64,000 bases of DNA, taken from contig OX421499.1 in NCBI GenBank assembly GCA_949126835.1, forward strand, positions 28,930,490-28,994,489, in the 5' to 3' direction. This document shows positions 50,286 through 62,161 of the stretch, piece after piece. The stretch comes from Anisus vortex. Its lineage: Eukaryota > Mollusca > Gastropoda > Planorbidae. The notes under the pieces are model-generated. The model worked only from the letters and a program-made list of their open reading frames with translations. It ran no database searches and was not told the origin of the DNA. Position numbers and translations under genes: made by a program. How positions within the stretch are numbered: position 1 is the first letter of the stretch; the number at the start of each line of letters is the position of its first letter.

Positions 50286-53233
50286 TCAATCAGCACTCAT
50301 GGCCAGGTTGATCATGGCCCCGCGCCTAGCCTCGTCCCCGAAGGTCACGTGCTCGCCATCTTTCTCCATCTCCCACTTGGACCTGACCGAGGCCAGCGTG
50401 GTGCCTGCTGGGACAAGCATCAGCCTCGCGGGGCTGGGGTAACCTTTGACCCCGGCTAGAACCAATCTGCTGTCCGAGGTGATGTAGGCACTGGTTATGG
50501 GGCTGCTGAATGTGTGACTGGCCATGAATTCACCTTGAAAAAAAAAGAAAATAAATAAAATATGTCACTGAAAGAATTTTTTTTCCTAAGGCTTTTGCCT
50601 TGAATAATAAAATACACGCCCTTGTCTAATTAAATAATCGTGAATTTTTGCAATTGATTCAAATCGACAAAGGCATCAATGATTCAAAGCTTTATAATAG
50701 AAAGCTTATATTCAATAATGGCAAATACAACGTTCTTGTCATGCTAAAAACACACTCACCCACCCAAGGATAATTACTGTTAATGATTGAAAACATACAA
50801 TTACTGTCAATGATTGAAAATAAAAGAAAATTACTGTTAATAATTGAAAACCACATTTACTGTTTAATAAAAAAAAAAATTATATTGTCAAGAATTAAAA
50901 CCTTGTTTAAAACTATTTTAGAGTGTTATTGTCGTTTCGTTTTTATGAGCGTGCTGAGCATGCTTGCATTAGCATTAATTAATCAATTACTGTCACTGTT
51001 TTGAAAATGTTAAAACCGTCTCACCAATCAATGAAAATAAAAACAATTTTCAATCAAACCTAATTTAGTTTACTTAAGATACGTTATTAAAAGTAAAAAA
51101 TTTTGAAATGTATGGTTTTAAAATATTAATACTCAATGATTTACTACTGCCAATTAGACTCGTTTTAAGTCAATATTTCCAAGGCATTTAGAATGTATAA
51201 CAACCTAGGCCACAAAGAAATCAAATTTGTATGGCATTGATTTAATTAATTAACCCACACGCGCAATTTATATTATGATTGATGAGCATCCGAATAAATT
51301 TTCCAGGGTGAAACGAACGTCTTTCTTTCTCTCTCTCCCTCAATGATTTACCAGTGGAGGGAGGTGTTAAGGATTTTTGCAGAAGACCATGAGTATTTTA
51401 AAAAAAATCAAATCCAACAATTAATAAATAATAATATTAAAAAAAAGAGTTCGGAAGTATTTAACTATTTTAATTGTAATTACTTGACAAATATATTAGA
51501 ATTGGGTTTTTGTATTTTCTCAAGGGTGTGCTTCTATTCCTGATGCTATTTCACAATTGCTTCCAATATTTTTTCCTGATACTTACGATAATATCTACTT
51601 TATTGTTCTCTCAAGTGGAAGAAGGTTTGTACTGCACTGGTGTTCACTGGTTGGTTCTTTGGTTCAAAACCGAAACAGGGGGCGTTCCTAAAGTTATCTA
51701 ATTATATTGGTGAAAGCTACCTCCCTCTAAAAAAATTGCTGCAATGCGTTGTGCTGGCTACATAATTCTTTAGACCAGGAGTCGGCAACCTACGAGACGC
51801 TTGCCAGACTTGGCACGCAGAGCGATTTTCAAAAGCACATTGAAGACCCCCCAAAAAGGCAATTAAAGTCTCTTCTACAATAAAAAGAGCAGGGTGACTT
51901 GTAAGCTGTTGGCACACTGAATTAATTAGAAATCCTAATTAGGCACACTGTTATTAGAAGGTTGTCGATCACTGTTCTAGGCTACTGATCGAAGCTGGTA
52001 AACACGGCTTCACTAACTCTGTGGTTTTAAACTGACTGCACGCATTTTAACCTAATTCATTTTAAACGGCGAAAGTAATTTTAAACAAACAAATACTGTA
52101 AATTGTGACCTAAATTCTAACTTTGTTCAAGATCCCAAAGACACAAAGTGTGTGAACTAATAGAACCATCTTGTCTGCAATAGGTAATGCATGTCTTACT
52201 GTCAGGGGTCAGCATTAAGGTGTCTATGACAAGTCGTGGACCTTTGATAAGGAATCTGAAATATATAGTTACACATATAGAGACTTTTATTGTTGCTGTT
52301 AAAAACAGTTTGAAACATTTAAAAAAAAGCAACATAATATTGAGATTAAACCCACGGATCTATATATTCATGACTGTCCTGACCTTTGGCTCTCGAAGAT
52401 ATACGCACACAAAATGGCCGATTTAAATACCTTCAATAAGCTATAAAAGTAATAAAAACCTATAAACAGATTGCACTTTAATCTATAATTTAAAATGATT
52501 TATGCGTTATTGTTGTTGTTGTTGTTTTTACTGCAGTAGACTAAAAAAGTTATTGGTATAATTATGTATGCTGTGTTAATGCCAAATTGTCAAGCTGTCT
52601 GTTTGTTTGGAATTCTATCGTTGTGTTGTACATTCAGGTTTGAAGTTCTAAAATATGTATATACTTTTATATAAGAAATGCCAATTCATGCATAGATAGA
52701 TCTAGTAAAAGTACCCGTCGGACCAAATTGATCGATAGGGCTGGTGAAGCATCGTTCACCAGTTTCAGTGGCCACGCCATACTAGGGGATGTGTGGCCAG
52801 CACAATGCCCAGCCGCCTTTACTTTACCACAACTAATGTCAGGTACTTATCAGAGTTGGATAGACTCAGGGACGCCCTCGAGTACAAGGAAAAAAGTCCT
52901 AGCCTTCACCAGGATTCGCACCGAGGACCTTTGGTTCGCCAGTCCAACGCGCTGGCGTTCATCCCAATAAAACAACAACGCCATTTGCTTAGTGCGTCAA
53001 CGATTTGCCCCATCCTTTGCGTACAGAGCTTCACGTGTGACTCACTTATGGTCACCTGATACAATGTCCCATACGGCCAGATGACCAGAGTCCAGCGCCA
53101 CGACGGCAGACAGGCTCTTGGCCGCTATGGCCAGCGACGTGCAGGAAGCGTCTGCCGACTTGAACTTCTTGTAGAGCTGTCCGGTGGTGAGGTCGAACAG
53201 GCAGACAAAGGTCAAGCTAGAGCTGTTCACTTC
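50286..53233 (-). CDS. C-terminal exons of a WD40-repeat protein
   Basis: Three minus-strand exons join in phase: 53233-53046, 52255-52122 and 50533-50286, giving 189 residues and a TGA stop. The first follows a TACCACAG acceptor and reads EVNSSSLTFVCLFDLTTGQL, later GHLAVWDIVSG. The second reads LTPDSKTCITYCRQDGS and ends HTLCLWDLEQS. The third carries a strand-turn pattern (SSPITSAYITSDSRLVLAGV) and a polar tail ending AMSAD. The WD dipeptides at blade ends and the short beta-strand periodicity indicate the last blades of a beta-propeller. The exons are much richer in G+C than the introns. Upstream exons are not in the window. The protein could be a NACHT/WD or similar scaffold, but I cannot name it. 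Confidence 0.8.
50770..50880. repeat. Degenerate short tandem repeat in a WD40-gene intron
   Basis: A unit of about 25-35 bp, AATTACTGTTAATGATTGAA with small changes, recurs four times (about 50772, 50796, 50828 and, weaker, 50855). Confidence 0.7.
51716..52040 (+). repeat. tRNA-SINE body fragment interrupted by a hAT MITE
   Basis: GTTGTGCTGGCTACATAATTCTTTA at 51749-51772 and GAAGCTGGTAAACACGGCTTCAC at about 51991-52013 match consecutive parts of the SINE body at 1617-1680. The hAT MITE at 51776-51974 separates them, so the MITE landed in an older SINE. Confidence 0.55.
51776..51974. mobile_element. 199-bp hAT MITE
   Basis: The left end is CAGGAGTCGGCAACC; the right end on the minus strand is CAGTGATCGACAACC. 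The flanking 8-mers CTTTAGAC and TTCTAGGC are a decayed duplication. Inside are CTTGGCACGC-type words also seen at the ends of the 53332-63238 element (GCGTGCCAAG), so the two belong to related families. Confidence 0.7.
52706..52970 (-). mobile_element. tRNA-derived SINE in a WD40-gene intron
   Basis: On the minus strand the head reads CCAGCGCGTTGGACTGGCGA and then GGTGCGAATCC (B-box). The body matches the copy at 4470-4747 throughout: GTCCGACGGGTACTTTTACT at its end, and CCTGAGTCTATCCAA. It lies between WD40-gene exons 53233-53046 and 52255-52122. Confidence 0.8.
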
Positions 53234-55088
53234 CTGTGGTAGACACCCAAAAAAATTAGTAGCCTACAACGCAAGCTATTGCTTTCTCCTAATGCCGGAC
53301 GCGAAGGTCCAGAGCCTGTGATGGCCTAGACCAGGGGTCGGCAACCTTTTACTAACAGTGTGCCAAACTAGGATTTCTAAATCATTCAGAGTGCCAACGG
53401 CCTAAAAGTCAACCTGCTCTATTATACTTTTTAAAAAATAAGAATTAATTTAACTCCGTAGCAAGACCAAGGCCAAAAGCAAAGGACATTAATAGAGAAA
53501 AATCGTAAAAGCGTTTTATTTATAATAAAAAAATATAACGTGTTGGCAGTGTTTGTGATTATCATCCTTTTTATTTGCATTTACACTAAATAAACAATTT
53601 TATTACCAAACTTTCTTCATTTATGGTAATTTTTTTGTATACATTATCTAGAAGAGGATCTAGCAAGACTAGCAGTAGCTTTGCTAATATTGATTACATT
53701 TTGTTCTCAGTTTTACTGAGATTTTCTATAATTTTTTTATATTTTCAAATATGTTTATTCAAGATTTTACATGTACAATCTCATATATTTTACAATGAAG
53801 AAAAGAGGATAGAAGAACAGTACATACATAGTTAAGGGGATAGAAGACAAAATAATTTACGAGATAAAAAGTTTTTTAACATTAAATTTAAAATCATTCA
53901 TTCTTCTTTTTTCTATAATTTCTTCTATAATTTGTTTCAATATTCAATCTATATAGCCATCTTACTATCGTTTAACTGAATTGATACTTAGTAATCAAAC
54001 AAACTGGGTAGTTAATGTAATGTTTAAAAAATGTGCATAACATTTTTAATCATATAATATTTATATAATTTTCAACTACTTTTTACAGTTTGGTCATTAT
54101 AAAGTTTAAATTTGTAGACCATTTTGTCTCTTAAAAAAAAAAACACATACTATTAGAAATATTAACGCAAATAAATTAGGTTAATCATCTCCCTTTAATT
54201 AAAATAAAGTTTCTAAATTTGATTCAATAGTGATGCCAAACATGTATATTTTGTAACATAATAAATATTACTGACTAATTTAAAAAAATAAATAAATCGA
54301 GCATCATGTTATTCGTTACAAGATTTAAATAATAGAGGTATAAAATTAAAATTTCCTGCAATGTTTGTCCATTTAACCTTTAGAAGTTTATCTTTTAAAC
54401 ATTAGTAATTACAACAATTGCATAATTATATAATATATATTAAAAATTCTCTTATATTTATTAAATTGAATGCTCTTCGCCAATTTATAATATCAGAAAG
54501 GCCTACATATTAATTATATAGTCATTTTTTAGTAGTGAAGTGTAAGTGACCTCATTGAATGCTTAACAAAACTTTCATGTGATGTAAATACTGTACACAA
54601 TTGGCACATTTCGATGCCCATTTTTTTCATTCCTGTCAACTGGCTGCGTTTTAAAATCGCCAGAACCCCTCCATTTAAAAAAAAAATTCTACATCTGTGA
54701 AGGTTGTAGTAAGATCAAGCCAGTCAGGATTGAAGGGGACATGTAAAATGAGTCCAGCAATTTGAAAGTCTTGCCTCCGCTTTGAGTGCTTCGATATACC
54801 TCTGACAAAGCCCAACTATCTATCTTGATATATGCCTTTATAAAGGAAAGCACATATAGTTAAATGTTTTGAAATTGATTTCATTCAAGATATATTCAAA
54901 TCCATTCCAGTGGTCTAACTGTTCAAGTGCTGTTTTACTCCGTCCTGTAAATGCGTTCTACTCACTGAAACGTGTTGCTCTTTCATTCAGAAACATCGGC
55001 TTCAACAGTCAGTTTTCCTCATTCAGAATCAGAAAAAAAATATTTTTATAATTAAAAAACACCTCTTGGAAGTCTCTCGCGTGCCAAT

Positions 55089-56126
55089 TGTTACGAAACG
55101 TAAATTCCCTACATTGTAATGTTAATAAACCAACTAAATCATTTAAGCGAATTGCGTTTAAACGATATAAAATATTTCTCAGCTCAAGGTTTTCCCCGGG
55201 TTTTTCCTAACCTAATTTGAGCATTATTGTTTTTTTATTAACCTCGATAAAAACATGAACTGCCCACGCACCTACAGCGTGTCAAGGCCGTCCGGTCTCT
55301 CCTTATTTTGTTAGAGCATTATTGCTTGTTCTTAATAAAAAAACAATCTGATCACGCAGTCAGCACGCAGGCTTGATTAAAATATTCGTGTCACTAGGCT
55401 GGCTGGATTTTCCAACGATTGACCCATAATATATTTCTACGCGATTCGACACTTTTAGTTTAGTTCTTGGCGTACATTCGATCTAGTAACATCTAAGATT
55501 CTGAGTCTCTGAGTATCGTTTCTATTTGAGTTGTATTATGGAAAATTTATTATTCTACTATTAACTACAATGCTATATGTTCATTGAGGATATTCATTAC
55601 TAATTGGAATATGTGTATTTCTTGATTGTGTATATAATATTATTTGGATTCCTACTGGATTGATGTTGTAAATTAAACCAAATTTATCATTGCTTTCTAC
55701 ACAACTTGGTTAACGTCAATATATCAAAGTTATCTACATGTGTGTATGTGTAATATTTATTCAACTATATTAATAATCTACACTACAACTCAACATCGAG
55801 GTTCTTGCTGTATAATATGAGCCACATAAATAATTATACATGAAGTAAAATCAACTGAAAACTCTAAAACTACGCTATGTGAATTGCCAGGGGATTATAA
55901 GAACCAGGAATACTCTAGACAACTACAAATAAACTTCAGAATGATATAATAAGATCTTCACTAATACAAGGATACTCACACTAACAATAACAATACTATA
56001 ACTATCATTTTCATAAATTGAATGGGGGCTCTAGCCGTAATAACATTATAAATTATAATTATACTTGTGTGATAAATAGAAGGTCTCATCCATGATTTAT
56101 TATGGTGAATAAATTGCCTTGTAATA
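55089..56126 (+). repeat. 5' LTR
   Basis: It starts TGTTACGAAACG and ends TTGTAATA; TGTTAC/GTAATA form the short imperfect inverted ends. It matches 62162-63198 nearly base for base. An AT-rich interior with TATA-like stretches (about 55168 and 55630) is compatible with an RNA polymerase II promoter, but no start site can be fixed. Confidence 0.95.
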
Positions 56127-56129
56127 AAA

Positions 56130-56147
56130 TGGGTTTTGCTCGTCAGT
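56130..56147 (+). promoter_or_regulatory. Candidate primer-binding site
   Basis: TGGGTTTTGCTCGTCAGT begins with TGG three bases after the 5' LTR, the expected place and start for pairing with a tRNA 3' CCA end. Which tRNA would pair is not identified. Confidence 0.5.
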
Positions 56148-56542
56148 GATTTACTAACAAACGTTTAGAGGATTTACTTCAATTTCAAGAATCGTTATAC
56201 TATTTACACAAACGTTTTACAACTGCCGTAATACATACTAGTAACTTGGATGGATTGTGTTGGAAAATATGAACAATATACAATATACTAAAGATTGTGA
56301 TTGAATTGAACATTGCTATTGAGAATCGGAAAACTTAACTATTCAGCCTGGAAAATTATTATCTTATCTTTATCTGTATTACCTTATCAAACAAAGTAAC
56401 TCTAAGAAAGTATTATTTTTATGACCTTGTTGTGACAAATCTGAACTGTGTGGTGTAGTGAATTATTCAAAGGACAGAAAGTAAGTTGGACTCTTTATTG
56501 TATTATTAACAAAATTTATAGTAACTTTTAATAATATATAAA

Positions 56543-57121
56543 ATGGAAGTCACAAATAATCTTACATTGGATCCAGAGATATTTGATCTAACCTCAGAAC
56601 AGCTTAATAAAATGTCAATGATACAATTAAAAGAATTGGCTAAATCATTGGGCATTTCTATCACAGAAACTAGGCCATCAAAAACTAAATTACTTCAAGA
56701 GGTAACTGAGTGTTTAAGAAAACAAGGTACACTAATTATTGAAGAAACTACTGCTAATGATAACATTAATGATGAATCAGATGATGAATTACTCTTTCCT
56801 TTAACACAAAGAGTGAAGCATACAACTGGTGACTTAAGTGAAGAATTGAAATTTAAACTTGAGATGAGGAAGATGGAGATAGAATTGGAAAGAGAAAACA
56901 AGAGATTAGAATTGGAAAGAGAAGACAAGAGAATTGAGATGGAAAGAGAAAACAAGAGAATTGAGTTAGAAATAGCAAGAGAGAAAATAGCAAGCCAAGA
57001 AAGAATTGAGCTAGCAAGGTCTCGTACGTCAAATCATTCGAATGCAAGCTCTGAAGCAGATGCAGAACTGTATAAGTTTAAGAAACATATTCCAGTTTTT
57101 GAAGATAATTCGGTGGAATAG
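56543..57121 (+). CDS. gag: gag N-terminal part of the retrotransposon, ended by TAG
   Basis: This open part of the gag-pol frame has 192 codons from the first ATG after the LTR. Residues about 15-65 form a helix-rich domain with the SAP-like pattern LTSEQLNKMSMIQLKELAKS. Residues about 105-155 are a long charged coiled coil of near-repeats of ELERENKRL. Both fit a capsid or RNA-associated structural protein. The frame meets TAG at 57119-57121 and continues without shift into the next open section, so this is the N-terminal part of Gag rather than a separate gene. Confidence 0.8.
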   Translation: MEVTNNLTLDPEIFDLTSEQLNKMSMIQLKELAKSLGISITETRPSKTKLLQEVTECLRKQGTLIIEETTANDNINDESDDELLFPLTQRVKHTTGDLSEELKFKLEMRKMEIELERENKRLELEREDKRIEMERENKRIELEIAREKIASQERIELARSRTSNHSNASSEADAELYKFKKHIPVFEDNSVE

Positions 57122-59398
57122 TTCTTCATGATTTTCGAGAGAAACGCTAGAGACTATCAATTTCCCGAGGGCAAGAAAGCTATACTCCTACTCTCAGCTC
57201 TGAACAAAGGAAAGGCACTTGATGTTGTATTAAGTCTTACTGAAGAGGAATTGTATGATTATGAACTGATCAAGAATAGAGTACTGCTAAGTTATGCACT
57301 AACACCTGAAAAATATAGAAAAGTGTTTCGTGAGTCTAAGAAAGAACAGGAACAATCCCATGTTGATTTTCTAAGACAGAAAAAGAAATATTTTGAAAGA
57401 TGGATTCGATCCAAAGGTGTAAACAAAGACTTTGATAAATTAGCTAATCTTATGCTAATGGAAGACTTTAACAATAACATCAGAGGTGATGTAAGAATAC
57501 ATTTAGCAGACAAAGGTGTAGAACAAGTAGAAACAGCAGCAGTAATGGCAGACGAATATGTTATTATCCATTCCAGCAATAAATTTACAACAGTTGATAA
57601 ATCAAAATTCCAGAATCGAGATATGAAGGTAGAAAAGAAAACCATAAATCCAAATGAATCCTATCAATCAAAGAGACATCAGCAGAGCAATGAAGGTCCA
57701 ACTAATTCCAAGCCAACCTGTAGCCATTGTAAACGAATTGGACATACTAAGGAAAAGTGCTGGATATTGAATGGGAACCCGAATAAAAAGAATGTTGTCT
57801 TATCGTATGTAGCAATGCCAAAGCAAAGAACTCATGTAAATGTAAAGAAGGATGTTATAACTCAAACAGAGATACCTAGTGCTAATGCAGATAACCTGAC
57901 AAAACACACGTATCTTGGAAACTTGAAACCAGAAATAGTTCCTGAAATAGAGACAATGGTTTTCAATAATTCTAATTCTAATCTGAGCTCCAAGGAGTCT
58001 ATATCAGATAGAACCACCATGAGTACTAAACATACCTCTTACAAAAATAACTTGGATACAGATCTCATCGATACTGAGATACCAAGCAATTGTTTACCAT
58101 TCATTGAAGAAGGTACCGTGTCATCCATAATAAATGGTGTCACTAGTGAAAAGAACATCAGAATACTCCGTGATACAGGGGCTGAGGTTTCACTACTTTT
58201 AGAGAATACTGTTCCTACGTCACAATCGACATATACAGGACAGGATCTTACTATTCAAGGTGTATCAAGGAAAAATGTACAAGTTCCTTTGCATCAAATA
58301 CAGCTGAAGAGTGCGTACTTCACTGGAAATGTAGTTGTGGGTGTATACAAATCACTTCAGTTTAAAGGCGTTTCTTTAATACTGGGAAATGATATTGCTG
58401 GAGATGTGGTGCATTCCATATCCAAGAAAAAACAATACCTCAATAAAAGTGAGAGCTTTATCAAACCTATATGCATCGTCACGAGAGGTATGGCCCAACA
58501 ACAAAAGTCTGTCGAAACCATGTCAAAGTCAAAAATAGAACCAGAAATTGACCTACAGGCAACTTTCCTGGCTGACATCTTGAGTGGTCCCTCAGTCAAG
58601 ACTACTGAAAGTAATTTGTCACCTCGACAATTACTCCTATTAGAACAGAATAGAGATCCAGGAATTAAACACCTGAAGAAAAAGGTGATAACTGAACAGG
58701 AGGCAGAAGCTAAAGGAAATGGATTTTTTCTGAAGGAAGGAATATTAATGCAAAAATGGAGAGATGTGAAATGTGATAATGACAATTGCAGAGAAGGAAG
58801 TCAGATTGTGGTACCAGCCATATATCGCAATGACATCTTACACATGGCTCATGACACACCATATGCTGGTCATCTAGGAGTGAACAAGACTTACCGTCGA
58901 ATTCTTCCGTACTTCTATTGGCCTGGACTACATCGTGACGTCACAAAATACTGCAAGTCATGCAATACATGCCAGATAGTTGGTAAACCTAACCAGACTA
59001 TACCGGTAGCACCTCTAAAGCCAATACCTGCCTTTGCAGAACCATTTAGCCACTTGCTAATAGACTGTGTAGGTCCTTTGCCTAAAACAAAGACAGGACA
59101 CCAGTACTTATTCACTATAATGTGCACTGCCACGAGATATCCTGAAGCTCATCCGCTACGCACCATTAACGCAGATAAGATATCTGACGCACTGATTGCA
59201 TTTTGTTCAAGATACGGTCTTCCAAAGACTATACAGTCAGACCAAGGATCTAACTTTACATCAAAGCTGTTTAACCAGGTCTTAAAGAAACTAGGCATCC
59301 AACATGCAACTTCAACTGCGTACCATCCGCAAAGCCAAGGTGCCCTAGAAAGATATCATCAGACTCTGAAAACCATGCTCCGCACATACTGTTTTTAG
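57122..59398 (+). CDS. pol: gag C-terminus, protease and integrase section of the polyprotein
   Basis: This section lies in frame with the preceding gag; its first ATG is at 57128 (756 codons from there). It starts with a capsid-like domain (KAILLLSALNKGKALDVV) and has a CCHC zinc knuckle at residues about 198-211 (CSHCKRIGHTKEKC). The aspartic protease core DTGAEVSLL is at about 349. The integrase follows: HHCC zinc domain (HDTPYAGHLGV at about 575, CKSCNTC after it), then catalytic Asp646, Asp705 and Glu741, an exact D,D-35-E spacing. Retroviral-type integrases insert the cDNA into the chromosome. The section stops at TAG 59396-59398, just after the integrase core, and the same frame carries on. 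Key catalytic residues are all present. Confidence 0.88.
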   Translation, partial: FFMIFERNARDYQFPEGKKAILLLSALNKGKALDVVLSLTEEELYDYELIKNRVLLSYALTPEKYRKVFRESKKEQEQSHVDFLRQKKKYFERWIRSKGVNKDFDKLANLMLMEDFNNNIRGDVRIHLADKGVEQVETAAVMADEYVIIHSSNKFTTVDKSKFQNRDMKVEKKTINPNESYQSKRHQQSNEGPTNSKPTCSHCKRIGHTKEKCWILNGNPNKKNVVLSYVAMPKQRTHVNVKKDVITQTEIPSANADNLTKHTYLGNLKPEIVPEIETMVFNNSNSNLSSKESISDRTTMSTKHTSYKNNLDTDLIDTEIPSNCLPFIEEGTVSSIINGVTSEKNIRILRDTGAEVSLLLENTVPTSQSTYTGQDLTIQGVSRKNVQVPLHQIQLKSAYFTGNVVVGVYKSLQFKGVSLILGNDIAGDVVHSISKKKQYLNKSESFIKPICIVTRGMAQQQKSVETMSKSKIEPEIDLQATFLADILSGPSVKTTESNLSPRQLLLLEQNRDPGIKHLKKKVITEQEAEAKGNGFFLKEGILMQKWRDVKCDNDNCREGSQIVVPAIYRNDILHMAHDTPYAGHLGVNKTYRRILPYFYWPGLHRDVTKYCKSCNTCQIVGKPNQTIPVAPLKPIPAFAEPFSHLLIDCVGPLPKTKTGHQYLFTIMCTATRYPEAHPLRTINADKISDALIAFCSRYGLPKTIQSDQGSNFTSKLFNQVLKKLGIQHATSTAYHPQSQGALERYHQTLKTMLRTYCF

Positions 59399-61393
59399 AA
59401 CACTGAAGACTGGGATCGCGGTATTCCATTCGCTCTTTTCGCGACTAGAGAAACTGTGCAGGAATCTCTTGGATTCAGTCCGTTCGAGTTAGTGTTTGGA
59501 CATTCAGTTCGAGGACCTCTAAAACTGTTGCAGGAAACCTTGTTAAATTCTGATGAAGAGACTGGACTTGTAGCTTATGTGGAACAATTTAGCAATAGAA
59601 TCTATCATGCTTTTAATCATGTTAAAGATAATCTTTTGCAGGCTCAGAAAAGAATGAAAGGGTACTATGATGTCAAGGCCAGATCCCGATGTTTCCATCC
59701 TGGTGATAAAGTCCTCATGTTGACCCAATTGTCTGGACAACCCCTGAGTGCAAAATATACAGGACCATATCAGGTTTTAGATAAAATCAGTGATGTAACA
59801 TACCTTGTAAAAACCCCTGATAGAAGGAAAACACAGAGACTGTGCCATATAAACATGCTAAAACCTTATGTTGTTAGGGAAGAACAAACTGACATTAGGC
59901 CAGTGAGTGCTATCAAAACTGTTGAAACACCCCGGCCTAAATTTAAAAAGACAATCATAGAAAGTAAACTTCAAAACACTGAAGCACTTAAAAACCTCAA
60001 TGATAAACTGGCACATCTAGACTCAGGTGAACAGACTTCTATCAAGGGTTTAATCTATGATCATGTAAATTTGTTTAGTGATGTTCCTAACAAAACAACT
60101 TTGGTTACCCATGATGTAGTTTTAAAAGATGATAATGTTAAACCTGTCAAACAACATCCGTATAGGGCTAATCCCATACAACTTGAACACATCCGTAAAG
60201 AAATTGATTATATGCTGAGCAATGATATAATTACTCACAGTAACAGTGATTGGTCATCCCCATGTGTGTTGGTTCCCAAATCTGATGGTTCACTACGCTT
60301 TTGTGTAGACTATAGGAAACTAAACCAAGTGACAAAAACAGATTCGTACCCCATACCACGGATAGATGATTTAATCGATAGAGTAAGCACTGCAAACTAT
60401 GTAACTAAGATTGACTTACTAACAGCTTATTTCCAAATCCCATTGACAGATAGGGCTCAGGAGGTATCAACTTTTGTTACTCCTGATGGATTATATAAGT
60501 TTAAAGTAATGCCATTCGGAATGGTCAATGCTCCAGCTAGTTTTCAAAGACTAATAAACACTATTATCCATGATATCCCACAATGCCATGCATATCTGGA
60601 CGATATCGTAGTGTTCAGTAATAACTTTAATGATCATCTACATCAGTTAAAACTATTATTCCAAAAACTAAAACAGGCTAATCTTACTATAAACCTAGTT
60701 AAAAGTCAATTTTGCCATGCAGAAATTGAATATTTAGGTCATGTAGTGGGTAATGGCAAAGTAAAACCAGTGAATGCCAAAGTCAAAGCTATACAGGAAT
60801 TCCCTGTCCCTAAAACGCAGAAACAACTTCGAGGATTTCTGGGTATGGCCGGGTACTACAGGAAGTTTTGTAAAAACTTTTCTATTATCACTTGCCCTTT
60901 GACAAATCTCTTAAGAAAGAAAATTCAATTTAAGTGGACTCAGGAATGTGACCAAGCCTTTAATGATATAAAAGACATACTGACCAAGGCACCAATATTA
61001 GTCTCACCTGATTATACTAAACCCTTCAGAATAACGGTAGACTCGTGTAATACAGGAATGGGCGCGGTAATCTCACAAATAGGAGATGATTCACTTGAAC
61101 ATCCCATTAGCTTTTGTTCAAAAAAATTTAACCCACATGAGGTAAATTATAGCACAATAGAGCAGGAATTACTTGGACTTATCCAAGCATTGAAACATTT
61201 CAATTACTATGTAAATGGTTCTCAGTTCCCAATCGAGATATTCACTGATCACAATCCACTAGTATTTCTTTCCCGCATCAAACAAAATCAGCGCATTCTA
61301 AGATGGAGTTTGTTTATTCAAGCTTACAACTTAAAAATAACTCACTTATCTGGAAAAGATAACATCGTCGCGGACACCCTATCGCGCATATAA
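59399..61393 (+). CDS. pol: Integrase C-terminus, reverse transcriptase and RNase H section
   Basis: It continues the same frame after the TAG, 664 codons to TAA. The first part completes the integrase, with ESLGFSPFELVFGH and a GPY/F-type module (KYTGPYQVLD, then HINMLKPY). The reverse transcriptase runs from about RANPIQLEHIRKEIDYML through KIDLLTAYFQIPL and MPFGMVNAPASFQR to the catalytic YLDD at 60593-60604 (codon 399 of this section). RNase H follows with DSCNTGMGA, the Glu of STIEQELLG, FTDHNPL and KDNIVADTLSR, which retains the expected acidic residues. There is no ATG near the start, so expression needs read-through or belongs to an intact relative. No chromodomain or envelope follows. 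Confidence 0.88.
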   Translation, partial: NTEDWDRGIPFALFATRETVQESLGFSPFELVFGHSVRGPLKLLQETLLNSDEETGLVAYVEQFSNRIYHAFNHVKDNLLQAQKRMKGYYDVKARSRCFHPGDKVLMLTQLSGQPLSAKYTGPYQVLDKISDVTYLVKTPDRRKTQRLCHINMLKPYVVREEQTDIRPVSAIKTVETPRPKFKKTIIESKLQNTEALKNLNDKLAHLDSGEQTSIKGLIYDHVNLFSDVPNKTTLVTHDVVLKDDNVKPVKQHPYRANPIQLEHIRKEIDYMLSNDIITHSNSDWSSPCVLVPKSDGSLRFCVDYRKLNQVTKTDSYPIPRIDDLIDRVSTANYVTKIDLLTAYFQIPLTDRAQEVSTFVTPDGLYKFKVMPFGMVNAPASFQRLINTIIHDIPQCHAYLDDIVVFSNNFNDHLHQLKLLFQKLKQANLTINLVKSQFCHAEIEYLGHVVGNGKVKPVNAKVKAIQEFPVPKTQKQLRGFLGMAGYYRKFCKNFSIITCPLTNLLRKKIQFKWTQECDQAFNDIKDILTKAPILVSPDYTKPFRITVDSCNTGMGAVISQIGDDSLEHPISFCSKKFNPHEVNYSTIEQELLGLIQALKHFNYYVNGSQFPIEIFTDHNPLVFLSRIKQNQRILRWSLFIQAYNLKITHLSGKDNIVADTLSRI

Positions 61394-62161
61394 CAAATGT
61401 ATAAGGGGATAGATAACTTCATGTATATATTCTGATAATCCTAAGAGAATTGGATCATTTAAAATATAAATGCATAAATATATGAATATGTTGTGATTAT
61501 TTTATGCAATATCTTATGCCTTATTTTATGCCATGAATATTTCCATTTGCTAAAACAAATATTATTATTGTTGTAGGAAAAAAGAAAGAACCTAAAAAGT
61601 TACTTATAAATATTATGGATTTATGAACGTAATTATGTTTATTAGTAAGATAATGAATGAACAGAAATGTACATCCTTATTTTGAAACAATCAAACTATA
61701 GTTGTGATTATGTAAAAACCAAAATAGAGTAATGTGCATACACTTCACATGCTTACACACTTAAGATTAAATTCTTACTCTTAAGTTTATTTAAATATTA
61801 ATTTTATTTAAGTTGAATTAATTAATGATTGAATTGTTTAATATGATAACATTAGTTATGTTGATTTTTACCTTATAAATAAGATGATGATGTTTATAAG
61901 GAATGATATCTCAGAGAGTATAATTTTTTTTAATAACGCGAACATGTGTTATGGTCTAAGGATAACTTGAGATCCTATATGATGAGGGTTTAATAGAATA
62001 AATTATTTCCCTTACTTGTCTTATTTAACGGACTACCCAGGTGGAGTCAGTTTTTTTTTGTATATTGTTTAGAACTAAAGTTAAGTGCAGGCGGTTCTAA
62101 AAGAAATTGCACACTTCTATTGTTTAGTATGCAATGTTCTTTTCCTTTTGGTATGGGCGAC
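61394..62161 (+). other. Untranslated 3' region of the retrotransposon
   Basis: About 770 bp of AT-rich DNA lies between the pol stop and the 3' LTR with no coding frame. The bases next to the LTR (TATGGGCGAC) are not a long purine run, so a standard polypurine tract is not evident; a purine patch AAAAAAGAAAGAA lies further up at about 61577-61590. Confidence 0.6.

Noticed and set aside
56695..57047. Minus-strand Ser/Leu-rich frames over gag
   Set aside because: Antisense shadow of the charged coiled-coil region of gag.
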